From Selaginella moellendorffii (Eukaryota > Streptophyta > Lycopodiopsida > Selaginellales > Selaginellaceae): DNA of 64,000 nt. Below the pieces are notes generated by a model. It saw only the letters and a list, made by a program, of their open reading frames with translations, had not been told where the DNA came from and searched no databases. The stretch covers positions 167,116 through 231,115 of the forward strand of contig NW_003314294.1 in assembly GCF_000143415.4 (NCBI RefSeq), in the 5' to 3' direction. Below, in pieces: positions 44,161 to 54,955 of the stretch (positions within the stretch are counted from its first letter, which is position 1; every line of letters begins with the position of its first letter). A program made the translations under genes and the position numbers.

Positions 44161-46593
44161 TCATTCCCAATTAGCAAGCTCTCCGGTTGTCCTGTGGACT
44201 TCGATTTGTCTTCTCAGTGCCAGCTCTCTCTTTATCTCATCAATGTCGGAGTTTCTTCCAGCGGCAGCGTAGATCTGGGACAGAGCCACGAACTGAGACG
44301 TCGACTCCGGATCCAGCTCCAGCAAGCACTCGGCGGCTCTGGTTCCAATCTCGGCATCAGTGTGGAGCTTGCAAGACGAGAGCAAGCTCTGCCAGGCGAT
44401 CTCATCAGGATAAAACGGCATGGAGTCCAGCAACTCCTCGGCGTCCCGGAGCTTCCCAGCTCTGCCCAAGACGTCGACCATACAGCCAAAGTGCTCGGCG
44501 CTGGGCTGGCTTCCATAGTCCGACGTGATGGAGTGGAAGAACTCTCGGCCCTCTGCCACGAGACCGGCTTGGCTACACGAGATAAGCACTGGTATGAACG
44601 TCACTTCATTCGGCCTCACTCCCTCGGACTCCATCTCGGCGTAGAGCTCGAGTGCCACGCTGGCCAGGCCCTGCTGACTATGGGCCGCCAGCATGGACGT
44701 CCACGTTGCCACGTCACTGCCACGGCAGCGGCGGTACAGCCGCGTGGCCTTCTCCAAGCTCCCGCATTTGGCGTACATGGCAGCGAGCGCGTTCTGGAAG
44801 TGTGCGTCCTGCTCGAGCTTGGATCTCAAAGCTTGGCGATGGATCTTCTCGCCCATGGCAAGGTCGCCCAGATTGGCACACGCGACGAGCAGCGTGGAGA
44901 GGGTGGCTATGTCGGGATGGATCCCCGATTGGAGCATTCGATCGTAGAGGTCCAGGGCGGCGCGATTGTTGCCGGACTGGACATTGGCGGCGATGATCGT
45001 AGTCCAGGCGACGAGATCCTTGGTCTTCATGGTCTCGAAGACCCTGGCGGCGAAGCCCAGATCGCCACACTTTGCGTACATGTCCACGAGGGAATTGTAT
45101 GCGAAGGGATCGCTGGAATCAAGCCCCGATTCGATCATCCGCTCGTGGATCCAGGCTCCGGAGGCGAGGTCGCCGATCGCCACGCACGCCGCGAGCACCG
45201 TCGCGAATGTGATCTCGTTAGGCGCCACGCCCCGCGCGGTCATCTCGCGGAAGATCTCTAGCGCCTGGCGGGGATGCCCATTGTGGGCATACGCCGCGAT
45301 CATCGTCGTGAAGGACACGACGGTCTTGGAGTTCTCTAGAATCGAATCAAAGACCTCTCGCGCCTCAGCGAGCAGCCCCGATCGCGCGTACATGTTGATG
45401 AGCGAGTTCTGGACGATTGGATCAGCGTCAATGCCACTGGCGGTGATCTGGGAGTGAATCTTCCGCCCCCGATCGAGGATGGCATCCCTGCCCAGATGGG
45501 CGATGGCACTCACCACGCTCGCGTACGTCTTCTCGTTGGGATTGATCCCCTCGGCGATCATCCCATCGAAGAGCTTTACAGCGAAGCTATAATGCCCGCT
45601 TTGGGCAACTGCTGCGATCATCGACGTCCAAGACACGACATTCCTGTGAGGCATGTCCGCAAAGACGCGCAAAGCCTCGTCTAGTTTTCCGCAGCGCACG
45701 TACATGGAGATGAGCGCATTCAGCACTAGAACTCTAGTTCCATGGATCTCACTCTGGATCTTGTCATGGATCTGGATCCCCCCTCGCAGATGCCCCGCTG
45801 CAGCGCACGCACCCAGCGCGATCGCGCACGATCGATCGCTGCATTGGTGCTGCTCCATCTGGAAGAAGAGCTCGATCGCGCGGCGGTGGTGCCCGGCCCC
45901 GGCGAGCGCGGACATGATCGCGTTCCATGGCGCGGTGCCGAGCTCGCGGTTGTCGTCAAATGCCGCCATGGCGAGGTCGATCCGGCCGCACTGCGCGTAC
46001 ATGGTGACCAGGGCGGATTGGATCGAGGAGTTGATCCCTCGCCCGGTGGCCACGCGGTAGTGGATGCTCCGGCCCTGGGCGAGATCTTTGATCCGGCCAC
46101 ACGCGACGATCGCCCACATGAAGCCACACGCGCTGGGCTGGGTGTTCTCCACGCTCATCCGGCGATAGAGCTCGAGAGTGTCGCGTGGGCGATCCGCGGC
46201 CAGGAACTCCTTCATGAGGACGTTCCAGCAGAATGGGCGGCGATCGGGCATGGCATCGAAGAGCGCGATGGCGGTGTCGAAGCAGCGGCAGCGAGCGTAC
46301 ATCTGGAAGACGAGCTCGCCCAGGAGGGCGTTGCGCGCGAGGCGGCGCGAGACGATGTGGGCGTGGACGCGGCGGCCGTGATCCAGGGCGCGCTGGTTGC
46401 CGCATTGGCGGAGGAGATTGGCGTAGAGGAGGAGCTGCGAGGTGGATCGGTGGCGGAGCTTGTCCAGGCGGAGGAGGGCATCGTCGAGGCGGGAGATGAG
46501 CAAGCCGGCGGGGGGGCCGCGGTTCTTGAGCCTCTGGGGCTTCCAATTCTCGCGGTAGTAGCGCCAGTCTTTCAAGTACATATGCTTCCCCAT
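44161..46593 (-). CDS. PLS-class PPR protein with E-type C terminus, single exon, 810 aa
   Basis: An RNA-binding pentatricopeptide repeat protein, probably of plastid or mitochondria, of the type that specifies C-to-U RNA editing sites. About 18-20 repeats alternate in P, L and S lengths, for example NVVSWTSMIAAVAQSGHYSFAVKLF, NPNEKTYASVVSAIAH, DPIVQNSLINMYARSGLLAEAREVF. The C terminus shows the E region (HFGCMVDVLGRAGKLRDAEELLDSMPF, WQSLLSSCKLHTDAEIG). There is no DYW deaminase domain, so a partner would supply catalysis if it edits. No intron. Its 3' part exists as a broken copy at 28841-29300. It lies between the intact and the decayed DiT1 gene. Confidence 0.92.
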   Translation of the reverse strand: MGKHMYLKDWRYYRENWKPQRLKNRGPPAGLLISRLDDALLRLDKLRHRSTSQLLLYANLLRQCGNQRALDHGRRVHAHIVSRRLARNALLGELVFQMYARCRCFDTAIALFDAMPDRRPFCWNVLMKEFLAADRPRDTLELYRRMSVENTQPSACGFMWAIVACGRIKDLAQGRSIHYRVATGRGINSSIQSALVTMYAQCGRIDLAMAAFDDNRELGTAPWNAIMSALAGAGHHRRAIELFFQMEQHQCSDRSCAIALGACAAAGHLRGGIQIHDKIQSEIHGTRVLVLNALISMYVRCGKLDEALRVFADMPHRNVVSWTSMIAAVAQSGHYSFAVKLFDGMIAEGINPNEKTYASVVSAIAHLGRDAILDRGRKIHSQITASGIDADPIVQNSLINMYARSGLLAEAREVFDSILENSKTVVSFTTMIAAYAHNGHPRQALEIFREMTARGVAPNEITFATVLAACVAIGDLASGAWIHERMIESGLDSSDPFAYNSLVDMYAKCGDLGFAARVFETMKTKDLVAWTTIIAANVQSGNNRAALDLYDRMLQSGIHPDIATLSTLLVACANLGDLAMGEKIHRQALRSKLEQDAHFQNALAAMYAKCGSLEKATRLYRRCRGSDVATWTSMLAAHSQQGLASVALELYAEMESEGVRPNEVTFIPVLISCSQAGLVAEGREFFHSITSDYGSQPSAEHFGCMVDVLGRAGKLRDAEELLDSMPFYPDEIAWQSLLSSCKLHTDAEIGTRAAECLLELDPESTSQFVALSQIYAAAGRNSDIDEIKRELALRRQIEVHRTTGELANWE

Positions 46594-47289
46594 GATGGAA
46601 ATGAAGAGCTATCCTACCTAGTTGATTACCACTGTTAGACATTGCCTCTGTAAAGTTCTATGACACTTTGATTTACTTCATCATCTTTGCTATATATTTC
46701 TGCTTCATAGCATTTATAGTCCCTCTAAAATTTCTCTAAATAAAGGATTTAAATGAAAGGCTCAGAAAAAAAAAAAATGTTCTTTTCCAAATATAATATT
46801 GTGTGATCATTTCACCAAAAACTGGACTACCTTGATAAAGTCTTAAACATTGCCTCAATAAAGTTTTATGACGCTTGGATCTACTTAGTCATCTTTGATG
46901 TATGTTTGTGCTTGATTTTATACTCCTCTCAAGCAACACAGCATCTAAACCTCCAAAATTTCTCAAACTAAAGGGTTTAAATGAAAGGCTCAGAAAATAA
47001 AAAATAAAAAATGTATATGGTTTTTCTCTTCCATTGTGTGGTCATTCCACCAAAATCCTCTAATTCTTAATCAGATCACTTTACATCAAGAATGCAAGCA
47101 GCGGGGCTTTTAGCTCAACTTTTATATGTTTCTGCTTTGGAATCTTATTTGATCTCTTTTTGTAAGTGTGTGTTCAAAGAAAAATGGAAGGCTGCTTAGA
47201 ACCCAGCAGCAAGAGAGAGAGAGAGAGAGAGAAGAAAAAAATATTGGAATGGTTCGTCCCTTCCAATACTCCGCCGTGTATGTTGTGAT
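46594..47289. other. intergenic with tandem duplication and DiT1 3' relic
   Basis: Two copies of a unit of roughly 200 bp (about 46635-46775 and 46845-47005) share CATTGCCTC, AAAGTT(C/T)TATGAC, TAAATGAAAGGCTCAGAAAA. The piece at about 47045-47095 (CCACCAAAATCCTCTAATTC, CATCAAGAATGCAAG) resembles the 3' end of DiT1 at 47310-47370, so it is a small relic. A (GA)n run lies at 47213-47231. Confidence 0.6.
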
Positions 47290-49408
47290 CTACCAGAGGC
47301 CAAGGAGCTTCCACCAAAATCCTCCAACTCCCAACCAGATCACCAAATTGACGACGCTCATCAAGAATCCATAGCCCCACCAGGTGGACAGCGGCACGTA
47401 TCCAGCACCATAGAAAACCGGAGCCGATCCAATGCCGTAGTGCGTCAATCCTCCCATGAGATTGGAGAGGAAGGCGAGAACCAGCGCTCCAAACAGCGGT
47501 GGAGTTCCAAGCGCGGTGGACACCGAGAGAAAAGCCGTGAACATAGCACCGATGTGAGCAGCACCACTTGCGAAGAAATAGTGCGAGTAGAAGTAGAGCA
47601 TGACGAGGATCCCGAAAGAGGCTTGCCATGACAAGCCCAGACCACCCACAACCTGATGAAACAACGAAAGGAACGTTGGATCTTAAGTGGAAAAATCGAA
47701 GGTTTGAGCTCTACCTTGACGACTGTCTGGCTAAACCACGCGATGAGTCCATACTTGTTGAGATATCCGGCCATGGCGATGAGAGCTGCGAACCATGTCA
47801 GTGTGTCCCAAGCAACGGCTTCGCCCAGGCACTCCTTCCATGTCACGACTCCGGTGGTGAGTAGAACCGAGAGGCCGAGGATGGCAGCGGTGACGGCGTC
47901 GACTTTGATAGCCGAGCCGAAGATCCACAGCCCGACCTGGAAACCAAGGAAAACAGATGGTTAGAAGTGGAAGAGATCGATCGAGGAAGAAAAGAATGCA
48001 AGGAACTCTGATCGAAGATAGAGCTAGCACGTCGAAAAGAGAAAAGTTAGCGACCAGAGAACCGATCGAGGAAGATCAAAGGAGGAGGAGAAAGATACGA
48101 AGGAAAAAAGAATGAGAGAGAAACGAGCAATGGTTAGAAATGGAAGAGATCGATCGGAGTAACTCTAGATAGAGCTGCAAAATGAAAAAGAGAAAAGTTG
48201 GCGACCAGAGAAGCAGAAGGAGATCGGAGGAGAAAGAACCGATGATCAAATGGACGAAAGATCGAGAGAGAAGAAAGACTTCTCCTTACCGTGACGATCA
48301 AAGTTCCAGTCATGATCCACTCGTTCTTGCTCATCGGTCCCATCTTGTCAAGCTTCTCCCTGGCCAGCCTCGGCGCATCCGGGCTACTCTTGACAGTCGG
48401 CGGATAGATAACGTAGAGCAGCAGCGGCACAACCAGCAGCGACACCAGCCCGGGAACCACCGCCGCCACCGCCCAGTCCGTCCACCCAATCGCCAACCCC
48501 GTGCTGCCAGTCGCCAAGTTCACGCTCAGAGGATTCGCCGCCATAGCCGTGAGGAACATCGCCGAGGAGACGACGCTGGTCTGGAAGCACGTAAGCATGA
48601 GCCACGCTCCAAGCCGGCGCTCGGTGCCATCGCCAACTTTGCTGTTGCAAGCCAGGCACAGCGCCTTGACGAGCGGCAGGAAGATCCCCCCAGCCCTGGC
48701 GGACACGGATGGAATCGCCGGCGCGAGGAGAGCTTCGCTGAAAACCAGACTGTATCCCAGCCCGAGAGAGGTCTTGCCGAAGAGCGCCACGAACTGGTAG
48801 GCGACGCGGTTGCCCAGCCCGGTCTTGATGAATCCCTTGGCGAAGAAGAAGGCGAGCGCGATGAGCCAGGGGATGGGATCGCCAAACGCGCTAAAGGCTG
48901 CCGCGAAGGAGAGAGTTCTCGTGAGCACCGCGGCGCCCAGGCCCATGAGCGCCACCGCGCCGAGCGGGAGAGGCTGCGTGATGATCCCGACGATGGTGGC
49001 CAGGAAGATGCTGAGGAGATGCCATGCGCTGCTCGTCACGCCCTGCGGGGGTGGGATGAGCCACACCAGCAGCCCAGTCGCCACCGAGAAGGCCAAGCTC
49101 TTGAGATCGGCGCCCTCCCACTTGGGCTTGGGAACCTCGGCCGGGAGTGGCGGCGGCGCCGCCGCTGTGGAGGCCCGGATTTGCCCGCCCCGGCGCTGGC
49201 GAGGAAGTGGGCGATGGAGATCGGCCACCAGCACGGAGCCCAACTGGGAGATTCGCGACGAGATCGCGGCTGCTGCTAGTGGAGATGGAGAGAATCGAGT
49301 TACCAGGAGCGATGGCGGTGGGAGGATCTTGGCCTTGGGCTTGGCCGAGGAGGGTCGTGGAGCTCCTCCCACGGCGGAGGAGTGTAGCAGCGCCGCCGCT
49401 GCCGCCAT
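47290..49408 (-). CDS. DiT1: plastid 2-oxoglutarate/malate translocator, 3 exons, 567 aa
   Basis: Exons (minus): 49408-48290, 47936-47715, 47652-47290. An inner-envelope transporter that exchanges 2-oxoglutarate for malate, feeding carbon skeletons to ammonia assimilation. The protein is a DASS/SLC13-type carrier with 12-14 helices. The first 75-80 residues form a Ser/Ala/Arg-rich transit peptide, then KWEGADLKSLAFSVATGLLVWLIPPP. The C-terminal blocks WDTLTWFAALIAMAGYLNKYG, YFYSHYFFASGAAHIGAM and HYGIGSAPVFYGAGYVP match the DiT1 (not DiT2) branch. The ATG at 49408 was chosen because earlier in-frame codons include no ATG. Intron 1 (353 bp) holds an internal duplication. A pseudogene copy lies at 43340-44135. 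Confidence 0.95.
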
Positions 49409-49756
49409 CGCCACTCTCGTTTCCTCGCCTCCACACACACACTGTGCCACACTGGGTAACCTGGATTAAAGCTACTACCATCTCGTTACCACAAATTAAA
49501 AAGATTCTTCCTGGATTACTTTGGATCGTCCATTCTTCCAACTGGGCAAGAAAATTTAACGAAAGAACCAGTTGGAATAAACACCAGGTGGAACCGATAA
49601 AAGGAAGAAACTCTCAAGTGGAAGAGATGATCTATTACAATTTTTACAAGGGTTTTAAGCTCTTTCATCGCCACCTTTTCTTCTACTGGAAATCCACGCT
49701 CAGTTGGTAAAAACGAAAGAAAAAACTTTACTTGCCACGAACTTTGCTTTGCTTTG
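49409..49756. other. intergenic, DiT1 to CCDC130-like gene
   Basis: Holds the DiT1 5' flank and the 3' UTR of the next gene. Nothing else seen. Confidence 0.5.
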
Positions 49757-50966
49757 CTATGATCTCTGGGCCGCCAGCGACGAAGCCTTGATTCTTCCGC
49801 GCAGTAAGCTTTGAGCCTCCGCGGCCTGGATCTTCCGCCGCTTGGCCAGGAGCTGGAGCTTCTGATCGCTGCCTGCCGGTGGCAATCCATAGGCGCCGCT
49901 CTCCGCGAAGATCGAGGTGGCGCGGATCGCCGCTCTCTTGTCTCTCCTGTTCTTGTCGAATTTCTGCGCGAAACGAACGCTCCCCGCTGCTTGTGTGTCG
50001 TCCTCGGACGCTGGGAGCAGCCTGATTCCAATGCCCAGCTTCTTCGAGTGCGCCTCTTCCAAGGCCACCCTCTTCTTTTGATCCTGGATTGCCACCATCG
50101 ACGTTAGCACGAGTGGAAGACGAAGAAACGAATGAGAGTCGAGTCGTGTACCCTTAGCTGCGCTCGAAGAGCTCTGTTGACGGAGTAGTCGTTTCCGTGC
50201 TTGATATCCGACTGCTTCTGCAAGAGCATCAGTTGCTTCGCCGATTCCTTTCCCTTGAGAATGTCCTCTTCGTCGTGCTCCAGTTTGGCAAAAGGATCCG
50301 TCAACTTCTCCCTGTCTGCCAAAGGAAAAAAAATAGAGCTGTGAGCAAAACACCATGTTTTTTGCGAGGGATCTTACCTTCTCCGGTTGCTACAACGAGC
50401 GAGCCAGCATCAGCCGCATCGTAAGTCTCGGTTTTTCTCTCGGCTCCCTTGACGATCACGTACTCGCAGTTCTTGGGATCGGTGTGGATCTCTATCTCGT
50501 GCTTGCAACACGCTGCTTTCATCGAGAAACTCCATATCTAGACCACGAAAGAAATTCTTAAGGACTTCCTGGCAAACTTTCTTTTCCATACCTTGGTCGT
50601 GTAGTACTTTCCAATTTGCTTCTTCTCCGCGTTAAACCGGACACCTTTGGCGATCATCGAGTGACATCCACCACACCACACGTTGAAAGGCATCTCGAAT
50701 CGGATGACCAGAATTCCCTGGTCGATCTTCCTCGCCCTCTCTCTGAGGGGATGCTGGCCTTGGAATTTGTTGAGAGATCCCTGCTCCAAGAGATTAGAAA
50801 ATCCGAAATCGAACAAGCTCATCCAGTACCTGTTTGGGCGTCCATTCTGGAGGGAAGTAGAAATTATCAGCTCGGGCTGCCGCAAGCGTCGACTGGAACA
50901 AGAAAACCGCAAACGCATCGATCGTGAGCTGTGAAATCCGGCGCCTAGGCTAGCAGCGCGTACCAT
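49757..50966 (-). CDS. CCDC130/YJU2-family splicing factor, 6 exons, 301 aa
   Basis: Exons (minus): 50966-50964, 50892-50830, 50780-50592, 50537-50378, 50315-50152, 50083-49757. The family (CWC16/YJU2, CCDC94/CCDC130) joins the spliceosome around the first catalytic step. The N-terminal half is highly conserved: [84 protein letters not shown]. The Cys pairs form a zinc site. Its wording (DNFYFPPEW, not the YJU2 start) points to the CCDC130 branch. Exon 1 supplies only the ATG, split from the rest by a GT...AG intron of 71 bp; without it there would be no start in frame. An AAACCCTAAA telo-box sits upstream (51048-51057). Confidence 0.9.
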
Positions 50967-51198
50967 TCTGTGACGATCCCTCGCCGCCGCGCGCTGGAAT
51001 CGATGATCCGGAGAGCGATCAAGAGCGCCCTCCCAAAACGCTCCACAAACCCTAAATTTCTAGCGTACCCCTTTTAGAATGCTAACGGGGTTTTATTCAA
51101 GTAAAAAATTATAAGCTCTTTAAGGCCGTGTTCCACCGGAGAAGAAGCTCTTGCTAGCGCTAGAGAACGAACAAAAAATATAAGAACGAGAGCTGGGA

Positions 51199-53576
51199 TC
51201 AAATGATCGCTGGAAATCCAGTTTGTTGCATCTCACGCAGTCGCCATCGCGGAGTGAACTCGTCCGGATCCATTTCGTCTAGAGAAACTTGCTGCATCGC
51301 CCAAGCGTAGAGGATCGTCCGGATATCGTCCTGCGCGATCCATCGAGATCTCGTTAGATGCTTTCCGGCAAACAGAAGAAGAAACTATACTTGCCTTTGA
51401 TCCTTCTCGTATGTGACCGAACTCATCGCGCACACAGTAGTTTTGCTGCGTTTGGAACTAACACGGCGAGAAGCGTTTTAGCACGGATTAGAAAAACAAA
51501 GCGGAACTCACAGAGATAATGATAACTGGCTCGTTTCCGATTAGTTTCGATTCCCTGACTTCCAACTCCGATATGTAAAGAATCTGTGAGAAAGAGCAGC
51601 TTAGAAAGCGTCCTGGAAAGCTGAAAGCTTGCAGTTTCTACCTTGGTATCGACATATAGTCCTTGGCTTTGAAGTGCTCTGTGTTCTGCGCGACATCGCT
51701 CTACGACCTCCTTGCAAACTTTCTTTCTCAGCGTATCATAATCTCCCTGGCCCCCATACGATGAGTAAGAAATCGTGAAAAGCCTCAATTAAGAATGTTT
51801 CACCTTGAGATACGCAGTCAGTATCGGTCTGATATCTTCTTGGACTTCCAGGACAAAGTCAGGAAAAGAAAAGGTCCTGAAAAACTCGAGCGTCAAGACA
51901 AGACAAAGTGATTGACGTGAGATTCCTTACGGGTCCCTGCTGCGAATCTCTTTGAAAGCCGCTGCAGTTGCCGTCTCGCCAAAAAACGATTCGTTTAGGC
52001 TGTAGAGAAAAAATCAACAGTGAAATCAAGCGTGGAGAGACTGCAATACGTACTCTTGAATCTTATGCACGACAGGACTATCGCTCGTTTCCCACCTATC
52101 CCTCATTTCGTCCGCTATCTGTACATGTCATGTTTAAGACAGGGGATACAAATAACGAAACCAGCAAGTACCTCGTTGGTTTTTTGAACTACTGGATGAT
52201 CTTTGACATTTTTAAAGCGCCTGTACAATGGATGAGAAGTGGCCTGCAACACCGTTTCACTTAGCTAAAAAGAGAAAAAAAAAACGAAAGAGCAATCTTA
52301 CCTTCTCTTTCAAGTCGTCCAAATGTTTCCGCCAGCCAGTGGTCGTCTTTGCAACAGGAACGATATCCGTTGCGCTGCTTCTGGAGAATCCTGGCTTGCT
52401 TTTCTTCACTTTCCGAGTCGACGTAAGCTCCTCCACAATCAAGTTGTAGCCGTCCTTCGCCACTGACGCTACACTTCCTATTCGCATAGAGTCCAGAACC
52501 GACTTAACTTTCCCAGCGAAAGCTCCTCCACCGGGAGCCGACTGCTGAGCCTTTTGCTGTGAGGAATCAGTGCCTCCGTGTTCCTTGTCCTCCTTGGGAA
52601 CCTCTTGCGCATCGGGAGATTCTCGAGGCTTCGAAGCCTCTTCTGCATTGGAAACCTTCGAAGCCTCTTCTGCATTGGGAACCTTCGAAGCCTCTTGTGC
52701 ATTGGGAGCCTTCGAAGCCTCTTGTGCATTGGGAGCTTCTTCCGCCTTGGCAGCATCTTCAGCGATCCCAGCCTTGGAAGATTCTTCGGTTTTCTCGTCT
52801 CGTGCCCCTTCTTGTAATTTGTCAGCTCTAGGAATCACACTGCCCCTGACCTGTCAGTCATATCAGCACACAAACTTTGATTGGAACAAGAAGGCAAAGA
52901 AAGAAAAAGCAAGCTTACTTGTTCTGATGCCTCGGATATCTTTTCCTTGATCACGCTCGACACTTGCTTTGCTCTCGTCTCCGCCTCTTCCCGAGCAGCA
53001 TCAACGTGCTTGTACAAATGCTCGGCGGTCTCCTTAGTTCTGCATTTCCTCTGCCAATATCAGAGAGCCTTTGCACCAAGGGTGGAGATCTGCGTCCCTC
53101 AAACATCAAAAATATGTCTGAGCCTATACCAAGGACCATCCTCCACAAAAAAACTCCACTCCAAGAAAAAAAACAGACTAGAGAAGATCTTTTCTAGTTT
53201 CTTACTCCCCCTTCCATCACTCAAAGCTGTGAGAAAGAATTACCTGCTCTTGAAATCGTCTGCCTTCTCCTTGAACTCCTTGATCGATTTTTGCAACTCG
53301 GGATTGCTGGGAAAAACTCGTCAGAGAAACAAACCAATGCGAAAATTCGCAAACCTGTCAATCTCGCCCTTGAGCTTCTTCGAGATTTCCTGGAAAATGC
53401 TCTGGTTGCGCGGGGAGTAGTGGAAAGGGCGTCGCGGGTAAAGAACCTAGAAGCACAGAAGGAATGATCGAATCGATCCATTGGCGCGCTCGCTAGAAAT
53501 CTATGGCGCGCGAGAAAAGAAGAGAGCTTACGCGATGGGAGCGCAACGCCTGGCGCAAGAAGAAGCTCATGCTCAT
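51199..53576 (-). CDS. TIM44: mitochondrial import motor subunit TIM44, 13 exons, 506 aa
   Basis: Exons (minus): 53576-53532, 53446-53355, 53306-53244, 53039-52919, 52850-52302, 52243-52172, 52118-52054, 51999-51931, 51876-51804, 51746-51642, 51583-51512, 51457-51395, 51330-51199. TIM44 tethers mtHsp70 to the TIM23 channel on the matrix side. The start is a presequence (MSMSFFLRQALRSHR), then QSIFQEISKKLKGEID, the helical [73 protein letters not shown], and the Tim44/Bam37 end domain to YAWAMQQVSLDEMDPDE...WRLREMQ. Exon 5 contains four to five copies of a 10-residue unit (EASKVPNAEE). A stretch of about 15 residues present in Arabidopsis before KHVD seems missing. The last intron has a GC donor (51394-51393, GCAAGT). 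The acceptor of exon 6 was picked to keep alignment (LKEK then HP). Confidence 0.93.
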
Positions 53577-54071
53577 CGCCTCGTCCCACAGCCGCGATTA
53601 AAACCCGCGTCTCCACGCAAGGTTTAGGGCTAGGGCTGACACAAAAATCTCAGCCCTAACCCTAACTTTACCCATTCCCTAATTAGGAATTAGCCAAAAG
53701 GCTACCATAGTATAAAACCTAGCATTCGAGAATCCTTTCGCTACAATGACGACAATGACGAGAACACGAAGAACTGCGATTTCTCGGGAAAAATCACTGT
53801 CCCCAGAGGCAGTAGCGATCACGTTTTTCATTCTTCTTTCCATCATCCGGCTGGGGATTCTTCCGGCAGCTTTGGCAACTTCATGCTCTTTGTTTCTAAA
53901 GATGATCACTGCAAGTGAGGCAACCAGGAGGAATTCTCCTCTTGTGGCCAAAAGACCCAGAAAAGGAACTCTAAGGTTTCCAAGAGCCTCAGTCTCACAC
54001 TGAGAAAATCTTCTAGAGGTTCATATGTTGTAACTCCAGACTTGTATTTATCAAGTTTCTGGAAAGGAATT
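53577..54071. other. intergenic, with a telo-box palindrome
   Basis: Upstream of TIM44, TTTAGGGCTAGGGCTGA (53623-53639) and TCAGCCCTAACCCTAA (53650-53665) form an imperfect inverted repeat with a 10-base loop, made of telomere-like motifs. No gene was seen from 53700 to 54071, although frames are open there. Confidence 0.6.
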
Positions 54072-54680
54072 TCAACTTCTTGAACACGAAAACTTGACAT
54101 CGCTGCCGTACTTGGCGATCAAATCCTTGAAAGAATCCACCTGACCATCGTCGTAAGCGCCAACTTCATCGGGTCTCCACATCACCATCAAGCTCGCGAC
54201 GCTCCTCTCGCTCTCATCGAAGAACCTCACCATGTAAGTCGTGATGTTTCCCTGCATGGATTTCCCCTGTATCAGCTTGGCCGACGAGACCTTGTCCACG
54301 AGCAAATGGAAGTCCACGTTGTCTTCCTTGATCATCAAGTTCGCGTACTCGCCCTTTCCCGGGAAATCCTTGTAGAAGAGCTTGTCCAGGCTCGGCACCA
54401 CGGATTCCAGCACCCCCACGCCGGTGTTGACGATGATCCTCATCCTTCCCACGGCCTTGAGATCTTCCAGCAAATCCTTCACGGAATGCGCGCTAGCGCT
54501 CGTCGAAGAGGGCTCCCAATCCACATTGGTGGGCGATGAGATGGAGCAGCGAGGGATGGATCTAGCGGAGACTCTCGCGATTCTAGCCGAGAATGGCGCT
54601 GCCACTGACCTTGGAATGGGGTGGATCGCTGGAACCAAGGATGTGGCCGCCATCGTCATAGCCACACCCAAGTTTGCCAT
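54072..54680 (-). CDS. plastid protein with HutX/ChuX-like heme-utilisation fold, single exon, 202 aa
   Basis: The first 50 residues form a transit peptide (Ala/Ser/Arg-rich). The rest, from SVKDLLEDLKAVGRMRIIVNTGVGVLE through GEYANLMIKEDNVDFHLLVDKVSSAKL and YMVRFFDESERSVASLMVMW, has the order of the HutX/ChuX family of heme-utilisation proteins (VxxTGxxxE, YxNL, helix-strand, FFD...). The match is by pattern memory, not by search. Function in plants unknown; may bind heme or another tetrapyrrole. The residues that bind heme in the bacterial members are not obvious. Confidence 0.55.
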   Translation of the reverse strand: MANLGVAMTMAATSLVPAIHPIPRSVAAPFSARIARVSARSIPRCSISSPTNVDWEPSSTSASAHSVKDLLEDLKAVGRMRIIVNTGVGVLESVVPSLDKLFYKDFPGKGEYANLMIKEDNVDFHLLVDKVSSAKLIQGKSMQGNITTYMVRFFDESERSVASLMVMWRPDEVGAYDDGQVDSFKDLIAKYGSDVKFSCSRS

Positions 54681-54955
54681 GTTTAAACTCCGTACACGTG
54701 ATCACGCCCGTACAAAAGTTTTATTTTCATTCCATAGAACACAAAAAAGAGAAGCTCGACGATTTTATACAGTCTCGTTTATAAACAAACGAAACCACAC
54801 CTCTAGGAAATATATACTCTCTCTTTTCGTTTACATCACACAATTCAATCCACCACTCACCTCGGCAGCAGCGTTTTCAATCAAACCTTGCAAATGGTAG
54901 ACTCCAAACAATCTCCTCTGTCTTTTTTTTTTCCGTGATCTTCGATTCATCCGCT

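Noticed and set aside
43972-45261. 429-codon plus-strand open frame
   Set aside because: Antisense of the PPR gene; spans its stop codon and the transporter pseudogene without any protein pattern.
48182-49279. 365-codon plus-strand open frame
   Set aside because: Antisense of DiT1 exon 1; Arg/His-rich shadow.
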